Assembly: GCA_009885515.1 (NCBI GenBank)
Contig: VFKO01000408.1
Location: forward strand, 1 to 18,355
DNA: 18,355 bases
Origin: Rhodobiaceae bacterium
GTDB lineage: Bacteria > Pseudomonadota > Alphaproteobacteria > Micropepsales > Micropepsaceae
Direction of reading: 5' to 3'
The position numbers were made by a program, and so were the translations under genes. This document shows positions 16,616-18,355 of this stretch, in pieces. The notes below the pieces were generated by a model. It searched no databases, was not told the origin of the DNA, and saw nothing but the letters and a program-made list of their open reading frames with translations. The stretch's first letter is position 1; every line of letters starts with the position of its first letter.

Positions 16616-17711
16616 TCCCTAACTCATCGCGTTCATCACCCCGGCGAGGGGAGTCTGCATAGTCGACTTCACGTACAACATCGGTATCGTCGTGACGCAC
16701 CTGATCGTCCTGTTCGGCCTGCGTCTGAGCAGACGCGTCACTGGCCGCCTGATTGGCCGCAGCTTGCTGAGCTTCGAATATCTCGTCGCGCTGGTGACGG
16801 ATAAAGGGCGCCGTGTCCTTCAGCTCGTCATAGAGGCCAAACGTCAGGCGCTTGGCACGCGCAATCAATTGACCATAATCATAAGAGGTGATGCGCACGT
16901 TCCGGTGCCGGCCCTCGACCCGCGGATTGCCTTCATATTCGTCAACAGCTCCACCAATCACGAAAACATCGACCGGATCGCGCTCGCGAATTGAACCGCT
17001 GCGAATAAGGTCGCGCACATTGTTCCAAGCTTCCATCTGCTGCTCGCCGCCGACGGTCACCCGTGCCCCTTTGAGGTCGATTACAAGCGTCGGCTCACCG
17101 TCTTTGTACAAACCAGTATGCAATCCAACACCGGCAGACGCCTTCGCAACCGCGCCCAATTTCGTATCAACTTCAAACTGCCCATCGCCAACAACATACT
17201 CGGGCTCAAACACCCACAAGGCCCGTTCGGCCATCGCGTTGCCTTCACGCTCAAGCATGTTGTGAGGATCAGCCCAAACCATTTCCATTTCGCTGATCGA
17301 CGCCAACCGTTCCTTCATCCGCTCAAGCACGGCAGATGCTCCGGGCGCGCCCCAGTCCGCCAACATCTGACTGAGCAGCGTCGCATCTTGCGCTGTTGCT
17401 CCCAACAACCGGGCTGCCGCCTCTTCCGGTGGCCGCGTTCCCAGACGTAACCACTCAAGCAGTATGCCGCCCTGAGCCAGTTTGGCCGTCAGTTCCTGCA
17501 CCTCGCGCCGCTCCGCCTCGCTGTTCACCGGCAAAGGTTCACCAGCAGCGGGCTTTGAACCCATCGCCATCTTTAAGCCGCGATTATCCTGAGACAACCG
17601 CTCGATACGCATTTTGAGATACGAGCGCCGACGCTCCTCTGACCACACAACGGCCAGAGCCGCCAGGAGTGGCGCGGCGACTGCGATAATAAATAACAGG
17701 AATGATCCCAT
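16587..17711 (-). CDS. Membrane-anchored protein with coiled coil and probable PD-(D/E)XK nuclease-like domain
   Basis: The 374-residue product starts with a membrane helix (about 4-22), followed by a charged coiled coil (about 25-48) and a helical region to about 140. From about 160 to 300 comes a domain resembling the nuclease-like module at the C-terminus of some GHKL/MORC-type ATPases and the DUF4263 group: WVFEPEYVV (166-174), EVDTKL (180-185), LVIDLKG (209-215) with a D-x-K pair (Asp212, Lys214), GGEQQ (221-225), and the trailing YDYGQLIARAKR helix. D-x-K after a beta strand is the PD-(D/E)XK signature. The tail (320-374) is low complexity and acidic. The layout (anchor, coiled coil, nuclease) recalls RmuC without matching it. 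ATG 17711 has GGGGG about eight bases upstream. The nuclease assignment is inference from motif order. Confidence 0.6.
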   Translation of the reverse strand: MGSFLLFIIAVAAPLLAALAVVWSEERRRSYLKMRIERLSQDNRGLKMAMGSKPAAGEPLPVNSEAERREVQELTAKLAQGGILLEWLRLGTRPPEEAAARLLGATAQDATLLSQMLADWGAPGASAVLERMKERLASISEMEMVWADPHNMLEREGNAMAERALWVFEPEYVVGDGQFEVDTKLGAVAKASAGVGLHTGLYKDGEPTLVIDLKGARVTVGGEQQMEAWNNVRDLIRSGSIRERDPVDVFVIGGAVDEYEGNPRVEGRHRNVRITSYDYGQLIARAKRLTFGLYDELKDTAPFIRHQRDEIFEAQQAAANQAASDASAQTQAEQDDQVRHDDTDVVREVDYADSPRRGDERDELGSEPHKEAAQ

Positions 17712-18026
17712 CTATGGGCCCCCACCCGACGCGCCAAGAACTGTGAAATAACTTCCCCAATCAAGCGTATTCTATACCAGTATTCCCCCTGGGGGTAGCA
17801 ACCCTAATTAAATTAGCCTTACGAACCTATCCGGCGGGAATCCTCAGCATTTTGGCCCTTGACCAAAACTTTTTTTACGAGGCCACGCACCCGGCGCTTC
17901 ACCGAGGGTATTTCTTCCAAAGCAACTCACATGGTTTTCACTCGAATGTGAAAGTCATCTTTTCAAATTTTAGGGGAGTGTGTCCTCACATTGTGATTGT
18001 GTGCCTTCAATAGTCGCGGGGGGAAA
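17712..18026. promoter_or_regulatory. Divergent control region rich in dyads
   Basis: This gene-free 315-base stretch lies between two divergent genes. In order it holds CCCCC-T-GGGGG (17785-17795), CTAATT-A-AATTAG (17804-17816), a terminator-like hairpin (17850-17876), TTTCAC-N6-GTGAAA (17936-17953) and TCACA-T-TGTGA (17986-17996). Toward the minus-strand gene, TTGCTA (17796-17801) and TATAGA (17771-17776) are 19 bases apart with the C5/G5 dyad between them, a layout that recalls MerR-type promoters. The gene start at 18027 has a strong GGGGGG site upstream. Confidence 0.5.
17850..17876 (+). terminator. Terminator-like hairpin in the leader region before 18027
   Basis: TTTTGG (17850-17855) pairs with CCAAAA (17863-17868) around a 7-base loop, followed by C and seven T residues. 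It points in the plus direction, where no gene precedes it, so it would act either on leader transcripts of the next gene or as a barrier against stray antisense transcription. Confidence 0.5.
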
Positions 18027-18355
18027 ATGCGCGGTTCGATGGGGGTGCCGTCAAGTTTGACGGCTATGGGACTTATTGCGTCTTTGCTGTGCTTTGACGC
18101 GCAGGGCGCCGGTGCGCCACCGGCGCGCGATTTTCAAACGTATCAGCCAAGTGTCAGGCCGACGCGGATCGAGGCTAGTGACGCGCCGTCCATCGACGGC
18201 GACATTTCCGACGCCGTTTGGGCGCAGGCGCCATCCATCGACGAGTTCTATCAATTGGACCCCAAAGAGGGCGCGCCCGCGTCTGAGCGCACCGTCATCC
18301 GCATTCTCTATGACGAAAACAACATTTATTTCGCCATCCATGCCTATGACCGGGA
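18027..18355 (+). CDS. DUF5916/CBM9-like exported protein, 5' part only
   Basis: The frame opens at ATG 18027, three bases after the GGGGGG run that serves as ribosome site, and runs off the window end (109 residues seen). A signal peptide is likely (LTAMGLIASLLCFDAQG, cleavage near residue 28). The mature start carries the family pattern of the CBM9-like domain that opens DUF5916 proteins: PSIDGDISDAVWAQAP, then GAPASERTVIRILYDENN and IYFAIHAYD. Full-length members have about 700-900 residues and a predicted outer-membrane beta-barrel after this domain. Their function is not established. An alternative start is the ATG at 18039. Confidence 0.85.
   Translation, partial: MRGSMGVPSSLTAMGLIASLLCFDAQGAGAPPARDFQTYQPSVRPTRIEASDAPSIDGDISDAVWAQAPSIDEFYQLDPKEGAPASERTVIRILYDENNIYFAIHAYDR

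Noticed and set aside
17712..17880. Riboswitch in the leader of the 18027 gene
   Set aside because: The hairpin and T-run are present but no conserved aptamer core that I know could be matched.
1..18355. CRISPR array, insertion sequence or prophage
   Set aside because: No regularly spaced repeats, transposase, terminal inverted repeats or phage structural genes were seen.

Overview
The window looks like a chromosomal stretch of a Gram-negative proteobacterium. It encodes type II secretion parts (a lipoprotein secretin and inner-membrane GspL/GspM/GspC-type proteins), exported proteins with signal peptides, and a tRNA-Gln. The gene content (GspM of the short alphaproteobacterial type, HerA-like ATPase, DUF5916-type protein) fits an alphaproteobacterium best. 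That placement is inference; no rRNA or marker gene is present. I see no insertion sequence, phage gene, integrase or CRISPR array.

Layout. Positions 1-66 hold the apparent tail of a plus-strand gene. On the minus strand follow an exported two-domain M16 zinc peptidase (132-2984) and a paraoxonase/arylesterase-type six-bladed propeller (3089-4158). The propeller's reading frame is broken at a run of seven G residues but keeps every family hallmark on both sides. A 378-base divergent gap leads to a long plus-strand gene (4537-7512) that fuses a glutathionylspermidine-synthase/circularly permuted ATP-grasp-like module to a complete M32 carboxypeptidase. This is the most unusual gene of the window.

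From 7516 to 14720 everything is on the minus strand. Read in transcription order it is gspL-gspM-gspC/N-like (each joined by a 4-base ATGA overlap), gspD, then a soluble sensor-less histidine kinase and a HerA/DUF87 hexameric ATPase separated by only 18 bases. The secretion genes E to K are absent, so this is a split type II secretion locus.

A nearly 600-base gene-free stretch (14721-15316) holds a strong 17-bp hairpin and a second inverted repeat, and is followed by tRNA-Gln(CUG) on the minus strand. Next come a small membrane protein of unknown function (plus), a GNAT acetyltransferase (minus, tail to tail with it, stop codons two bases apart), and a membrane-anchored protein with coiled coil and a probable PD-(D/E)XK nuclease-like domain (minus). 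A dyad-rich divergent control region (17712-18026) precedes the start of a DUF5916/CBM9-like exported protein that runs off the window end.

How the genes work together: gspL/M/C-like/D would form part of the cell-envelope secretion machine. The kinase and HerA pair look co-transcribed but have no partner in the window to define their job. Of the other genes, M16, paraoxonase and DUF5916 are envelope or export proteins, and the ATP-grasp/M32 protein appears cytoplasmic.
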